From NCBI RefSeq assembly GCF_000003195.3, contig NC_012873.2, forward strand, positions 11,865,894-11,929,893: 64,000 bases of DNA, read 5' to 3'. Position 1 is the stretch's first letter; the number at the start of each line of letters is the position of its first letter. Under the pieces are notes generated by a model. The model saw only the letters and a program-made list of their open reading frames with translations. It had not been told where the DNA came from and ran no database searches. Positions 45,251 to 57,824 of the stretch are shown here, piece by piece. Position numbers and translations under genes: made by a program. Source of the stretch: Sorghum bicolor (lineage: Eukaryota > Streptophyta > Magnoliopsida > Poales > Poaceae).

Positions 45251-47943
45251 TGTGTTGTGCTTTGTAGTGCATGTCAAGTCAGAAAGCAAGTTGGCAACAC
45301 TCATCCAAAGAAGAGCATCATGAGTACTTGTAAGCCATTTGAGTTGTTGCATATGGTTTTGTTTGGGCCAACAACATACACTAGCATTGAGGGCATAAAT
45401 ATGGATTTGTGATTTGTGAATGATTTCACTAGATACACTTAGGTGGCATTTCTTAATGACAGGAGTGATGCATATGACATTTTCAAGTTATTCATCAAGA
45501 GAATGCAAAATGAGTATGAGACCACCATCAAGAAAGTGAGAAGTGACAATGGAAGTGAATTCAAGAATACAAGTGTTGATGAGCTATGTGATGAGTTAGA
45601 AATCAAGCATCAATTCTCGGCCAAGTATATGCCATAATCCAATGGGCTAGTTGAAAGGAAAAATAGAACTTTGATTGATATGGCAAGATCAATGCTAAGT
45701 GAGTACAATGTTAGTCACTCATTTTGGGCCAAAGCAATCAACACGGCATGCTTCTATAGCAATAGACTCTATTGTCATCCGCTCCTAGAAAAGACACCTT
45801 ATGAGATATTAAATGGAAGAAATCCCAACATATCATACTTTAGAGTATTTGGATGCAAATGCTACATATTGAGAAAGGGCACTAGATTGAGCAAGTTTGA
45901 AAAGAAAGTTGATGAAGGCTTCTTGCTTGTTACTCCACTTCAAGCAAAGCATATAGAGTATGGAATTTGGGAAGTGGTCAACTTGAGAAAGCACATGATG
46001 TTGAATTTGATGAAACTCAAGGCTCTCAAGATGAAGAAGAGAACTTGGATGATGTAAGAGGCACACAATTGGCCGATGCAATGACGAGAATGGAAATTGG
46101 TGATATTAGGCCACGAGAGGTAATTGATGTTGAAGATGACAAAGATCAAGTGGTTCCTACCTCTAATGTGCAAGCTAGTGGTTCTCATGACCAAAATCAA
46201 GCTAGTTCATCATCTCAAGTGCAAGATCAACAACATGAAGCTAGTACACCATCTCAATCAAGTGATCAACCAAGTGCAAGCAATCAACTGCAAATACTCT
46301 AACCAAGCAATGTGGCAAGAGATCATCCATTAAATCATGTCATTAGAGACATTCAAAGAGGAGTGCAAACTAGATCAAGATTAGCATCATTTTGTGAGCA
46401 CTTCTCCTTTGTGTCTCACATTGAGCCAAAGAAGACAGATGAAGCTTTGAGAGATGTTGAATGGGTCAAAGCTATCCATGAAGAGCTTAACAACGTCAAG
46501 AGAAATCAAGTATGGGAATTAGTTGAGAGGCCTAGTGATCACAATGTCATTGGTACTAGATGGGTCTTTCGCAACAAGCAAGATCAAGATGGAATAGTTG
46601 TAAGAAACAAAGCAAGATTGGTAGCACAAGGCTATACTCAAGTTGAAGGTCTTGACTTTGGTGAATCATATGCCCCAGTTGCAAGATTAGAAGAAATTAG
46701 GATCTTGTTGGCCTATGCTTGTGCACATAACATCAAGTTATATCAAATGGATGTGAAGAGTGCATTTCTCAATGGCTATATCAATGAAGAAGTTTATGTT
46801 GAGCAACCTCCCGATTCTGAAGATGACAACAAACCCAACCATGATTACAAGCTAAGAAAGACATTGTATGGTTTGAAGCAAGCACCTAGAGCATGGTATG
46901 AGAGATCGAGAGACTTCTTACTCTCTAAAGGTTTCAAGATGGGCAAGGTTGACACCACTCTCTTCACCAAGAAGATTGTCAAGGACTTGTTTGTGTTGCA
47001 AATATATGTTGATGATATCATATTTGGATCAACCAAACAAGAATTTTGTGAGGAGTTTGGTAGCATGATGGCTAATGAGTTTGAGATGTCAATGATTGGA
47101 GAGCTTTGTTACTTCCTTGGTCTTCAAATCAAGCAATTGAAGAATAGAACTTTTGTGAGTCAAGGCAAGTACATAAAAGATATGCTCAAGAAGTTTGGTA
47201 TGGATGATGCAAAATCAATTAGCACTCCAATGGGAACAAATGGAGGCCTAGATAGTGATACAGGTGGAAATATGGTGGATCAAAAACTGTGACGGTCTAT
47301 AATTGGAAGCGTACTCTATGTGACCGCATCAAGACCGGATGTCATGTTTAGTGTATGCATGTGTGCAAGATTCCAAGCCTCACCAAGAGAAAGTCATTTG
47401 AAGGCAACAAAGAGAATATTGAGGTACTTGAAGCATACACAAAATGTTGGTTTGTGGTATCCCAAAGGTGCAAAATTTGAACTTATTGGATATTCTAATT
47501 CGGACTATGCGGGATGCAAAGTTGAAAGAAGAAGCACATCAGGCACATGTCAACCATTGGGAAGATCACTTGTCTCATGGTCATCCAAGAAACAAAATAG
47601 TGTTGCACTATCAACCGCCAAAGCAGAGTACATTGTGATCGGTAGTTGTTGTGCACAAATCCTATGGATGAAGGCAACCTTGAAAGATTTTGGAATCAAC
47701 TTCAAGCAAGTGCCATTGTTATGTGACATTCAACACTCAAGAACAAAGCATAGAGATGTCCGCCATCATTTCATAAGAGATCACCAACAAAAAGAGGACA
47801 TTTGCATTGAGAATATAGGCACTGATGATCAACTTGATGATATATTCACCAAGCCACTTGATGAAAAGAGGTTTTGCAAGATAAGGAATGAATTGAACAT
47901 ACTTGACTTCTCAAATATGTGTTTATGCACCCCAATTATATGA
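45250..47943 (+). pseudogene. SIRE/Maximus-like Copia pol: integrase, RT, RNase H (5' truncated)
   Basis: The first recognisable sequence is the integrase zinc-binding end (CSACQ). The integrase core follows (FVNDFTRYT; VRSDNGSEF; the glutamate of NGLVERKNRT) and FWAKAINTACFYSNRL. An acidic and Gln/Ser-rich linker leads to RT ([34 protein letters not shown], catalytic [12 protein letters not shown]) and RNase H (GYSNSDYAGCKVERRSTSG, ALSTAKAEYI, HHFIRD). Stops lie near 45401 (TGA) and 45439 (TAG), and at 45635-45637, 46300-46302 and 47290-47292. One frameshift lies near 45925-45965. Gag, protease, primer site and 5' LTR are absent. The frame ends naturally at 47943. Confidence 0.9.
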
Positions 47944-49068
47944 CATGCCTCTCCTTCGAGCAAAGCAAGGTAAAATTATTTGACATGTCATCCATCCTTT
48001 GCTAGGGACTTGTTTAGCGCATCTAGTCATTCCTTACATTTTTTAGGCTCCTTCATGAAAATCAAATGAATATGATGATTGTATGCTACCACTATTGCTT
48101 TTATGCTTGACTTGATCTAGTGGTAGCATATGACATGTTTTTGGGCTTGCAATCCTAGTGTTTGATCTAGAATATGAGCAATAAGTGTTTAACTCAGCAT
48201 GGTACAAGATAACCCTTGTTTGGAGGTGTGAAAAAGCTTGTCCTTGGATCAAATCGAGTTAAATATCTTAGGCAAGTAATCTGGATTGGACTAATTTGGA
48301 AAAATGATCTCACTTCATATGGTTTCACACTAACCTATCTAAAATTTGAGCTCACCTTTTGTGGTCATTGATGACAAAGGGGGAGAGAATTTCCCAAAGA
48401 TTTGCTAAAAGGGGGAGAGAAATTATAAAAGAAGTACAAAGATAGGGGAGTAACATGATAATATAAGGGGATCAATTAAACTTTTGAAGCACACAAGTAG
48501 GGGAAGCAATCTCATAAACTTGTATGTTGCATTTGAATGTGCATCACATATGTTTGCTTGCATATGCATTAGCTTTAGAAGCTTTCTCTCTGATACCTTG
48601 CTTGTGTGGTGTATGCTAGTTGTAGGTTTGATTGATAAAATAAAGAACTAGCATGTATAGGTAGTGTAACTAGGCTTTTAGTTGTTTCACAAGTGGTACT
48701 AGAACCTTATTTAAATGTTGATCTCACGGGGTGTTCTAGTTTTGTGAATGTCTAGTACTAATGGTGATAAGGATGGTGTATATTGGCAACTCCGATTGCT
48801 ATCACGCTTCAAAGGTCCATTCTTTACACCTTAGCATCATTTGGTAGAAATTGACTCCTATATTTCCTATTCAAGCATATGTGCAAGCTTTCAAATCCAA
48901 ACTCTTAGCACATATGTTGGGGAGCAATTGCTACCAATTTTGGGTTTATGAAACTTGTACATAACCTTTGCACATGGTAAAATGCTTGGGCAAGCAACAT
49001 GAATCCAAGAAAATTTTATTGAAAATCTTTGTAAAAGGGTTGTCATCAATTACCCTAAAGGGGGAGAT
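47944..49068 (+). other. Noncoding 3' region with repeated polypurine tracts
   Basis: No gene is seen. AAAGGGGGAGAGA-type tracts occur at 48376-48388 and 48407-48421. A last one, AAAGGGGGAGAT, abuts the LTR at 49057-49068 and should be the functional plus-strand primer. Confidence 0.7.
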
Positions 49069-50986
49069 TGAAAGCCCTAGTTTGGTTTTGGATAATTAAT
49101 GAAACCCATGTACTAACCTTTATACTAAGTGTGTGTAGACTTAATGAGGTTGGTACATGCCAAGTGATGGGGCAAGAGATGATCATGGTAATGGTGGTGA
49201 TAACCACGAGATGATCAAGTGCTCATGTTGGAAAAGAAGAAAGAGAAAAACAAAACCCTATGGAGATCAAGGCAAAGCTATTGCTTAGGTTTTTGGTTTT
49301 GGTGATCAAGACACCATAGAGGGTGTGATCATGTTTAGGATAGATAGCCGTACTATAAAGAGGGGAATTCTTTGGCTCAGCGGTTATCAAGTGCCACTAG
49401 GTGTCATTGTTCATGTGCATGCATTTAGAATCTAGTGAGCTAACTTAACTCCTTCGAAGAAGATGATTGTGAAAATGCTAACACACTTGCACTTGTTGGT
49501 ACACACTTGGTGGCGTTGGCACACTTTAAGAAGGAGGTGGAGTTTGAAGGGCAGAGAGGGGTTTGGGTTCCTCTCCCTCCCGCCGAGCTTGCTTGGCGGG
49601 ATTCGGCGCTTTTGAGAAAATGAAAGGCATATTTTCTATTGCACTGGTCAAAAGTTTGGAGAAGTCGCACGAGTGTTTTTTACTAGAAAAACACTCACCG
49701 AACGCTGGCCTCGGAGGCACGAGACGCGTCCGGTGCACTCTCGGTTTCCGGACAGCATCGGATGGGGGCCAGACACTGTTCGCGTGTCCGGTGCCCCTGC
49801 ACTTTGCAGTGTTCTCTGAGTAAGGGTCCAGTGCTAACATTGCGTGTCCGGTGGTTGCGTCCTATGACCCTGCACGTTTAACAACCTCTCTGCGTACGGG
49901 TCCGGTGTGTACCAGACGCGTCCGGTGCTCACTTGACCACGTCCAGTGGTTTGGATATGACCGTTAGAGATTGACGTGTGAGATTCTAACAGTGGGCATG
50001 TGGCTGTGTTCTAAGCACCGGATGCAGGGGTTGAGCGTCTGGTGGCTCCTGCTTGAGCGTCTGGTGACCCCGTGTTTTGCTCAGTGACAGAGCCGACGGC
50101 TCTATTTAGTTGAGAGGCCTATAAATATGTGTTGGCTGGCTTGGGGCTCACCCTCTTGGCATTCTAGTATACTTGACATCCTTGTGAGCCTAAGCAAACA
50201 CTTGTCACTCACCTCCTTCATAGATTAATCATCTTTGTGAGATTGGGAGTGATTCCAAGTGCATTTCCTTGAGTGATTGCAACTAGTGGCACTTGGGGAT
50301 TGTTTTGGCTGTGGTTTTGTTCTTACTCTTGGTGGTTGCCGCCACCTAGACGGCTTGGAGCAGTGGAGGAGAATTGGCACGAGTTGGTGATTATTTGTGG
50401 CCATCTCTCGGTGATTGTGAGGGGTTTGTGTCTACCCCGATGGAGAGCCAAAGGCAATCTTTAGTGGATTGCGCATGTCATTGAGCTACCTCACTTGTGG
50501 TAGGTCCTTGTGGTGATCGTGGTGAGCTTGGGTGTCGAATCCTAATTAACTGTCGGACCATGAAGTGTTGGTCGACACAACAGGGACGTAGCATGCTGGC
50601 AAGCACGTGAACCTCGGGAGAAAAATCAGTGTCTTAATTGAGTTTGATTGGCATTCTCTCGGTGCTTGGTTGTTCATATATTGTGATTGGTTCATCCCCT
50701 TTATGCGGTGGTATAAAGACCAAACCCTCTCTTTTACATTCCTGCAAACTAGAGTAGCTTACTTAATTGTATAGAAACTTTAGATAGCTCTCTAGTGTAA
50801 GTAGAGACATAGATCTTGTGTGCCTAGTGATCATATCAACTAGAATTGTAGGATAGGTTGCTTGCAAACACCCATTAGAGCTAGAGCAAAAAACTTTGCT
50901 TTGTTATTTACTAACCTCTTGCTCTAGTAAGTTTTTAGAATCTTTAAATAGGCTATTCACCCCCCTAGCCATATTAGGACCTTTCA
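49069..50986 (+). repeat. 3' LTR of the SIRE-like Copia element
   Basis: It begins TGAAAGCCCTAGTTTGG and ends TTAGGACCTTTCA, 1918 bp. A TATAAATA box lies at 50120-50127. Between 49725 and 50070 a cluster of CCGGA/TCCGG-containing variants (for example GACGCGTCCGGTGC, GTGTCCGGTGC, AGCACCGGATGC) precedes the TATA box. The fragment at 4146-5621 is a reversed relative. Confidence 0.88.
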
Positions 50987-51763
50987 ACGTGATATCAAGG
51001 TACTACCTCCCTTAAGATAAGATTGAATGGGGAACACTAGGGACTACCTCTCATAACCTTTTAAGCATTACCCATCATATAGGCCCTCAAATTGACTGTG
51101 CCGAGTCTCTTGATCCAAGGTTGGTTTCGTCACTAAGTTCCAACTATTAGTACCTTTATCATAGATGAGTTACTTCACTCTCACATTCGACATATAACTT
51201 TGTAGACTTTGGTGTAATCTAATCTTCATAAGCATAACTCCCAAGATATGAGTATCAGCAATGACATATACTTCTATTGATATTAGCACACTCCCAATGG
51301 GACAATATCTTGAAACAAAAACCAAACTTACTGAATACTTGAGGTCCTTACAGATGATCCAACCTTTACTAATCCTTCTCCTTGTAACTCCTTTAACTTG
51401 TCTAACCTCCCTTAAGAAGATTAAATGAGGGGACACAAATGGTTAGCTTGCTTCATCTTCCATGTGAATTATCTATCATAAGATCTTCTAGTACCCAAGA
51501 GAAACTCGTGTGCACTGACAAGTACAAGAAATCTAAAATTCTTCACGAAATGAAAATCCACAGCTTAGTAAAACAGCTATAACTCATTTCAATCAATCTG
51601 AAATAGTTATGGCCTATAATGTTGGAAAGTTGACGAAATCCTCTATGACATTCTTATAGAATACTGTCTTAGGTTCTGACATTAAGTTTAGGTAAAATAG
51701 CCAAGCACAATATCTATCCCGACAAGGTTTCAGCGCAGATGTAGCAACTTGCATCAGTCATAT
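50987..51763 (-). other. Gypsy-derived debris left of CACTA copy B
   Basis: No ORF with a domain is present. The segment 51580-51720 (ATAACTCATTTCAATCAATC, GTTGGAAAGTTGACG) resembles two blocks at 63040-63120 and 63215-63300 on the other side of the CACTA element, suggesting one leader-type repeat region split by the insertion. The last three bases, TAT (51761-51763), are the CACTA target duplication. Confidence 0.5.
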
Positions 51764-52380
51764 CACTACAAGGATTGGACCCTTATAGCACCACTTGTTT
51801 TCGCAACACCACACATTTGGTTGCATTATTTGTTTATATGGCAACCAACGTCGCAATTGGTAGTGATATATGGGCCTTGTGGCCACCAAAATTGTGTGTT
51901 GTGTTACTTATAATCTTCGTTGCAAGACATATGCGCTAATGCCATGGCGGGAAATGTGGTTGCGAGTATGGGTGCGTATTGCCATAGCTAATGTTGAGTT
52001 GCGATAATATTGATGTTGCATTGTGATAGCTAGGTGTTGTTGCCACCATTGTAAAGTTGGTTGCAAGTAGTTGTGCATATGGCAATGAAGTAATTTTGTT
52101 GTGTTAACTTTGACATGCGTTGCGATAAATCAGATCTATATTGCATCCAAGAAATGATTAGTTGCAAGTAGTTGTGAACATAGCCACGATGAAACTTTAT
52201 TGCCTTAATCTTGCCCTCAGTTGCAAAAGATCTTATTATATTGCAACCAAAATATCATTCGTTGCATTCATTGAGGTTCTATTGCCATCAACTTTATATG
52301 TAGCTATATTGGAGTACATGTCCTTGCAAGAAGAGTGATATTGCCATTAAAATATGTCCATGAGCATTACTTATTATGCA
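51764..52380. repeat. CACTA copy B left subterminal repeats
   Basis: Irregularly spaced motifs such as GTTGCGATA, GTTGCAAGTA, TATTGCCAT and GGTTGCGAG recur in both orientations. They resemble the right end (62220-62997) and copy A (544-1090). Family knowledge suggests binding of the TNPA-type protein. Confidence 0.65.
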
Positions 52381-52598
52381 CGTGAGATCACAAGCAAAGG
52401 GGTTAGACCAGCTTACCACCCTAAAGTTAAAAACTAGTAAATAAAAAATAGGAAAAAAGTTATAGCATTCGTGGAAGCTGGCGATCCGGCCAACCCAACA
52501 GCAACACCTAGTGGCACCAGGCGTGTATCCATGGGAGGTCGACCAGACATGATTTTGGTTGGCTTAACAGCATTAGGACATGGTCAGCTCTTGGCAAG

Positions 52599-52660
52599 CA
52601 TATAAAACCACTAAGGCACCCCCACACCAACATATAAAACCACTAAGGCACCCCCACTAG
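52599..52660. repeat. 32-bp direct tandem duplication
   Basis: CATATAAAACCACTAAGGCA plus its following CCCCCAC occurs at 52599 and again at 52631, a period of 32 bp. It lies in the noncoding DNA between the left subterminal region and the TNP2 3' end. Confidence 0.85.
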
Positions 52661-53281
52661 GCTACAATTCAAATCCTCGGTCGTACACACTAATCATAAC
52701 AAGAAAACAAAAACGAACGAAACCAGCAAATAACAGGAAGATTAAGTTAGTAAATAAATAAAATCAACATGTCAGTGATCTACTACTGTGGGGCTAATAT
52801 AACTTAACGTCCAAGCATCCAAACTGACTATTACTGCATAAAACTACAAAGCTAATCTTCTACGAAACCTATGTTGCAGTAATCAGCAAGATGCGATTGA
52901 CACAAATAGAGAAGCATTTTATATTTTTTTCAATAGAATTTGTAAGGTAAATGCAACACGTGTAGATGACTGTGGATGCAAGCTAGCACAGTGAATGTAA
53001 AATCATGCCAATAGATGAGGCGCTGCTTCTATCCATAACAATATTGCGCAGCTCATGAACCAAGCCTTAAATAAAACAAAGAGAAATTTGCACAGCTCAT
53101 GAACCAAGCCTTCAATTCACAAAAAAAAACCATGAACATACACCATATATATATGACCGTAACAATATTTGAGTCCAATATTTCACAGCTTAAGAACCCA
53201 CCTTAATCAAACAAAAAATTGTGCAACTCTTGAACTAAGTCTTCAGCTAAAAAAATTGCACCAATACATATAGAATCACAT
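52661..53281. other. Noncoding stretch downstream of TNP2
   Basis: AT-rich sequence with repeated phrases such as GCTCATGAACCAAGCCTT (about 53052 and 53095). It probably contains the 3' untranslated region of the minus-strand TNP2 gene. No gene is seen. Confidence 0.45.
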
Positions 53282-56225
53282 TTATGTAAAAAACTCATCA
53301 TCCTGTCCTTGTCCTAAAGAGTTGACAGGTGCAACATATCCATCATTGATGTAGGTGTCATCAATATCATCATCTTCATCAACTATGTCTTCATCATTTG
53401 GTTCTAGCACAGGTATAGCTTTTTCAATGATGCTAGCATCTCCTGTCACTCCTTGGAGGTCGTTTCTTGCCCAATTTGTCAACTCTTCATGTTGGCTAGA
53501 AATGGTCATGGTCTCCACACCAACATCGAGTGAGTCAATATCAATATGTCCTTGCTGCTCAGTCTGTTCAGATTCTGGCATGGAAAATAAAGTCCTAGGC
53601 TTCATTCTAACAACACTGCTCCAATTAGATTTATTTGCACATTTGACATAAAAAACCTGCTCAACTTGAGCCAGAACATAAGGATCATTTACATATCGAC
53701 GACGAGTTGTATCGATATCTATAATCCCATATTGATCCTTACTGTAACCTCTACTTTTGTTCTTAGTAGTGGCAGAAACGTCATACCAATCACACTCAAA
53801 CAATATGACTTCTTTTTGATGAGGAAAATCAAGTGTGATGATCTTTTTAAGGACACCATACCAATCCATGTTTCCTGTACTGTCATCACCCTTCACTAAA
53901 ACTCCAGAATTTTGTGTACTGAAGCTGACCTCTATAGAAGCCGTTCGAAAAAGAAAATCATGGATAAAGCATCTGCTGAAAACACGAGCCATGTAATGAG
54001 GACCCTGAGAAAGAGCATATAGCTCCTCACTAATCTTCTGTTCTGTATAAAGTACCTTCATCTGCACCCATTCAAATAAATAAATAAATAAATAAATAAG
54101 ACAATTGCTATACTTTTTAAAAATGTATATGATAATATTGCTCACCTTACGTTCAAACCACCCAACAAAATGCTCCCTGTGTCGCTTATCAATGCCGTGT
54201 GCGCTAGTTCTCCTTAGTAGCTACTTATGCTCACTATATATTGGTACAAATTGCATCAGTATACCATTAATCATGTGTAATATTCTGCTCTTACTTATCT
54301 ACTATGAAAAAATACAAAAACACAAAAAAAAGTGGTAGCAACAACTTACTTAATCCATGGACTTGCCTCATCACAGTTTGAAAATATGTAGTGACGCATC
54401 CGCAGCATGTCAGATCTAGAAGTAGGCTCAAGTTTGCAGCCTTTCTTACTATAGTCGATGCTCCCAAATATGCTAAGCCCAGCCGGTGGTTCATTCACTG
54501 CGCTCCTCTCATGACGCGCTGGGCGATCTAGGTTCATGTCAATGTCTTCTAGGAAGTGAGAGCAAAATGTCATGCACTCCTCGGAGATATATCCCTCCGC
54601 TATTGAACCTTCTGGATGTGCCTTGTTCCTAACATATCCTTTAAGTGTGCGTAGATACCTCTCGATCGGATACATCCACCGATAACAAACTGGTCCTCCA
54701 ATTTTAGTCTCCTCTGCTAAATGAACTGGCAAGTGCATCATAATGTCAAAAAATGCTGGAGGGAATATCATCTCAAGCTGACATAAAGTCTCTGCAATTG
54801 AAGAGCTTAGTTTTTCAATGTCACTTTGCACTAGTTCCTTTGAACATAGCATATTGAAAAACCTGCTAAGCTCAATCAATGGTTTAACAACATCTGCAGG
54901 CAATATGTGGCGTGCAACTAAGGGTAACAGTTTCTGTAAAATAACATGATAGTCATGTGATTTTAGTCCAGAAACCTTACATCCATTGACATCCACGCAT
55001 CTCTTTATATTTGATGCGTAACCATCAGGCATCTTCACTCCCTCTAAGAATGTACATAACATTATCTTCTCGTCCTTGCCTAAGGAGTATAGTGATGGTG
55101 GCAAAGTATACAGACCATTCTCTAGCACTTGATGTTGGTCCTGCCTTATCCCAAGATGTTGCATGTCAAGTCGTGCCTTGTCACTATCCTTACACTTACC
55201 ATCTATGCCAAGCAATGTCCCAATTATGCTCTCACAGATATTTTTCTCTATGTGCATAACATCCAAATTATGTCTAAGAAGCAACTTATACTCTTCTTCC
55301 TCCAATTGTGCCACCTACTCTCTTCTTCACGTTGCTTCCTCTTCTTTATGGCTATTCCAAATTTTGGTTGATCAAAACTTTCATACTGTTGTATAACCTG
55401 TGCACCAGTCAGTGGTACAGGTGCCTCCCTCGTCTCTGTCTTGTTGTTGAAGCTAGTTTTGTTCCTACGCCACCTATGGTTCCGAGGTAGAAACCGACGA
55501 TGACCCAAGTAGCAGTGCTTTGACCCAAATTTCAACCATAAGTAGTCTGTATCTTTGTGGCAGTATGGGCATGCAAACTTTCCTTTAGTACTCCAGCCAG
55601 ATAGCATGGCATAGGCAGGGAAATCATTTATGGTCCATAGTAGAAGTGCACGAAGAGTAAAATTTTTCTTCTCCTTCGCATCCCATGTTTTAACACCTTT
55701 TACCCACAATTCCTTAAGCTCATCAATCAAGGGCTGCAAATAGACATCAATATTCATTCCAGGAGATTTTGGACCTGGTATTAGCATAGACATCATCCAA
55801 TACGGTTGTTTCAAACACAACCAAGGAGGCAAGTTGTAAGGGATTAGGATGACAGGCCATGTACCGTATGCAACATTCAACATCCCAAATGGATTGAAGC
55901 CATCAGCTGCAAGACCGAGCCTTACATTGCGAGGGTCCAATGCAAAATTCTTAAACTCTCCATCCACATGCTGCCATGCCAATGAATCTGCAGGGTGACG
56001 CATTTTCCCATCACGCACTAGTTCTTCCTTATGCCAACGCATCATTGAAGATGTCGATGCTCTCATATACAATCTTTGCAAACGAGGAATAAGCGGAAAA
56101 TAACGAAGGATCTTACGTGGAAAACACTTCTGTCCACCAGCAGAGACAATAGGATCATCCTTTTTAGTACCCCCAGTCTCTTTCCACCTAGACTCACCAC
56201 ATGTTATCATAAACCGAGCATACAT
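53282..56225 (-). pseudogene. CACTA TNP2-type transposase (copy B), defective
   Basis: Minus strand. The frame 56225-55248 holds the TNP2 transposase domain: CGESRWK, HPADSLAWQHVDGEF, GLAADGFNPFGM, MLIPGPKSPGMN and a CPYCH zinc site. It ends out of frame just before RHNLDVMHIEKN, which opens the 55314-54346 frame holding DUF4218 (LPVHLAEETKIGGPV, VRNKAHPEGSIAEGY). A GTAAGT donor follows. A short exon (about 54230-54146) contains TAG in the expected frame. An 84-bp GT-AG intron and the last exon (54061-53282; 259 codons, DUF4216, acidic C-terminus) complete it. The N-terminal region seen in copy A is missing, replaced at 56226 by foreign CACTA sequence. TNP2 cuts the element ends. This copy probably cannot. 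Confidence 0.88.
54075..54099. repeat. AAAT microsatellite
   Basis: About six AAAT units lie within the last TNP2 intron, just upstream of its acceptor as read on the minus strand. Confidence 0.9.
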
Positions 56226-56703
56226 TGATTATTTGAGGCCCTAAACAGATTCAAATGGAAAAGTTGTCAAGTACAAAGTTTCATAACTTTTCAAGATCTA
56301 CAACTTTTATATTGGTACTTTCTCCATCCGAGGTCATTTATAAAATTTGAATTTCAAATTTGAGAAATTCGAATGTTGTTTTCGACGACAAGATGATGTC
56401 AAATGAAAAAAATTATCAACTACAAAATTTTATATGAAAAATTATACATGATTTCTACATATGGTTTTCTTAAGCAACCACCTGTAGAGATACGATTTCT
56501 AGTGGTCGTTTCTTAGGAAAACTGCCTGTAGAAATAAATAATTTCTATAGGCGTTTTTTCTAACAAAACCGCCTTTGAAGATGCATCTTCACAGACGGTT
56601 GGTAGTTCTGACACCGCCCTTTTTATACCACAGGTGCGTGATAACTAAAACCGCCTATTGGTATAAAAATGGGACGTCGGCGTTGTACTCTTTTCTACTA
56701 GTG
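56226..56703 (-). mobile_element. Terminus of a different CACTA family, nested fragment
   Basis: The plus strand ends CTCTTTTCTACTAGTG at 56703, which reads CACTAGTAGAAAAGAG from the other strand, a classic CACTA terminus unlike that of copy B. Inside it, variants of GGCGGTTTT and CGCCTATAGAAAT alternate in both orientations, as in subterminal arrays of that family. No second terminus or target duplication was identified. The left limit is simply where TNP2 homology stops. It explains the loss of the TNP2 N-terminus. Confidence 0.65.
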
Positions 56704-57260
56704 GTGTTGAGTTTTGTCCAGACCCTAGCCACCCCCTAGAGCAATCCGTCTGCGTCATGGTGGTCGCCTGGCTCTCTTGGAGACTTCGGCCTCCGGCAGT
56801 TTGAAGGTTCCAGGACGCATGTCTTTCCTGAACTCCCCACTGCCGCTTCCTCCTGCAACAAGACCATAAAGCCAAGGCGCACTGGTTTTCCTGCTCTACT
56901 CGAGGCCTTCGCCACCACACGTCTAGAGGTCGCACTTCTCCCCTAGCCACGAGCGGCCTCTGAGCTATTTCCCGACCTCCGCTAAAACCCGTGCTGGAGG
57001 TGTGAGACCATCTCGTGTCGATTGTTCCACAAACCTCATCTTCTTCCTGATGTTCGTGTAAGGGGAAAATCGGCACTGCAACCTCTCTCCACTGCATCGA
57101 GTGGGACGACTACTCCTGTAGACGCTATGTTGACTAGCGCAACCGGCTATAGTGCCAATGTTTATGTACTAATTCATCCCCAAACCATGATTATCATGTC
57201 ATTTAGATCACACGTGCACATAAATGAGGCCACAACTTGTGCTTCATCTTTTTCTAGATT
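56704..57260. other. GC-rich orphan segment inside CACTA copy B
   Basis: Clearly more GC-rich than the surrounding DNA and unlike any other part of the window. The longest open frame (57097-56645 on the minus strand, 150 codons) crosses into the nested CACTA terminus and has no recognisable domain. It may be a captured foreign fragment, a remnant of the nested element, or the divergent promoter region. I cannot decide. Confidence 0.4.
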
Positions 57261-57824
57261 AAATTAATGTTCCAATTGCACATATTTGAGGCCACAAACT
57301 TGATATTATTTTATTTGCCTATTTAGTATATTTATTTTTTATTAGGCTTCTAGGATTTGATTATTTTATAATAAACTAATAAAATAATTTTTTTTTGAAA
57401 GCAAACTAATAAAATAATTGAAAGCTAGTAAATAATTTTGCATTGGCTACCCTAATCTATTTTCAAATCCATTCCGGCATTTCATAATAGGACTCATTAG
57501 TGGACATGCAAGTTAATTTTAGTTATTTAAGGGATGCAAGTTACTTTTGGTGTGCCTGGCTCTATGGGAAGGATATAGCGTGGCATGCACAAATATAGAT
57601 TTTTTGGCGGCCCCACCTCACCCATGCACAACATTCCCTCCTTTAATTTTTGATTAGCCCCGCCAAAACACCATGGTCTGGTAGTTGGATCCAATAATCA
57701 CGGCACAACCCACCACACTTTTCCTGTTATTAGTTTCCTAAAATCGAGCGTGGAGCCGCGGGGGTCATATACTCGCATATCCCTTTCACAATAGGTAAAG
57801 GAGACCAGCAATCGATCAATAGAC
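57261..57824 (+). promoter_or_regulatory. Upstream region of the TNPA-like gene
   Basis: AT-rich until about 57540, then mixed, leading to the ATG at 57825. It lies between two divergent genes and so probably holds the promoter and 5' untranslated region of the plus-strand gene. AAACTAATAAAATAATT is duplicated at about 57375 and 57404. No single TATA box stands out. Confidence 0.35.

Larger units (their letters stand above)
45250..50986 (+). mobile_element. SIRE/Maximus-like Copia element, 5' truncated
   Basis: A pol remnant, an 1.1-kb noncoding 3' region, a polypurine tract and a full 3' LTR (49069-50986) are collinear on the plus strand. The left end joins gypsy debris at about 45250. No target duplication can be tested because the 5' end is missing. 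Confidence 0.88.

Noticed and set aside
50987..50991. ACGTG after the Copia LTR, identical to the duplication of the Tat/Retand-like element
   Set aside because: The sequences next to it differ (ATATCAAGG versus GGTGGAGACC), and a 5-bp match is expected by chance. No recombination link is supported.
56645..57097. 150-codon minus-strand frame in CACTA copy B as a captured gene
   Set aside because: It crosses the nested CACTA terminus and has no recognisable motif. Only the orphan nature of the DNA is reported.
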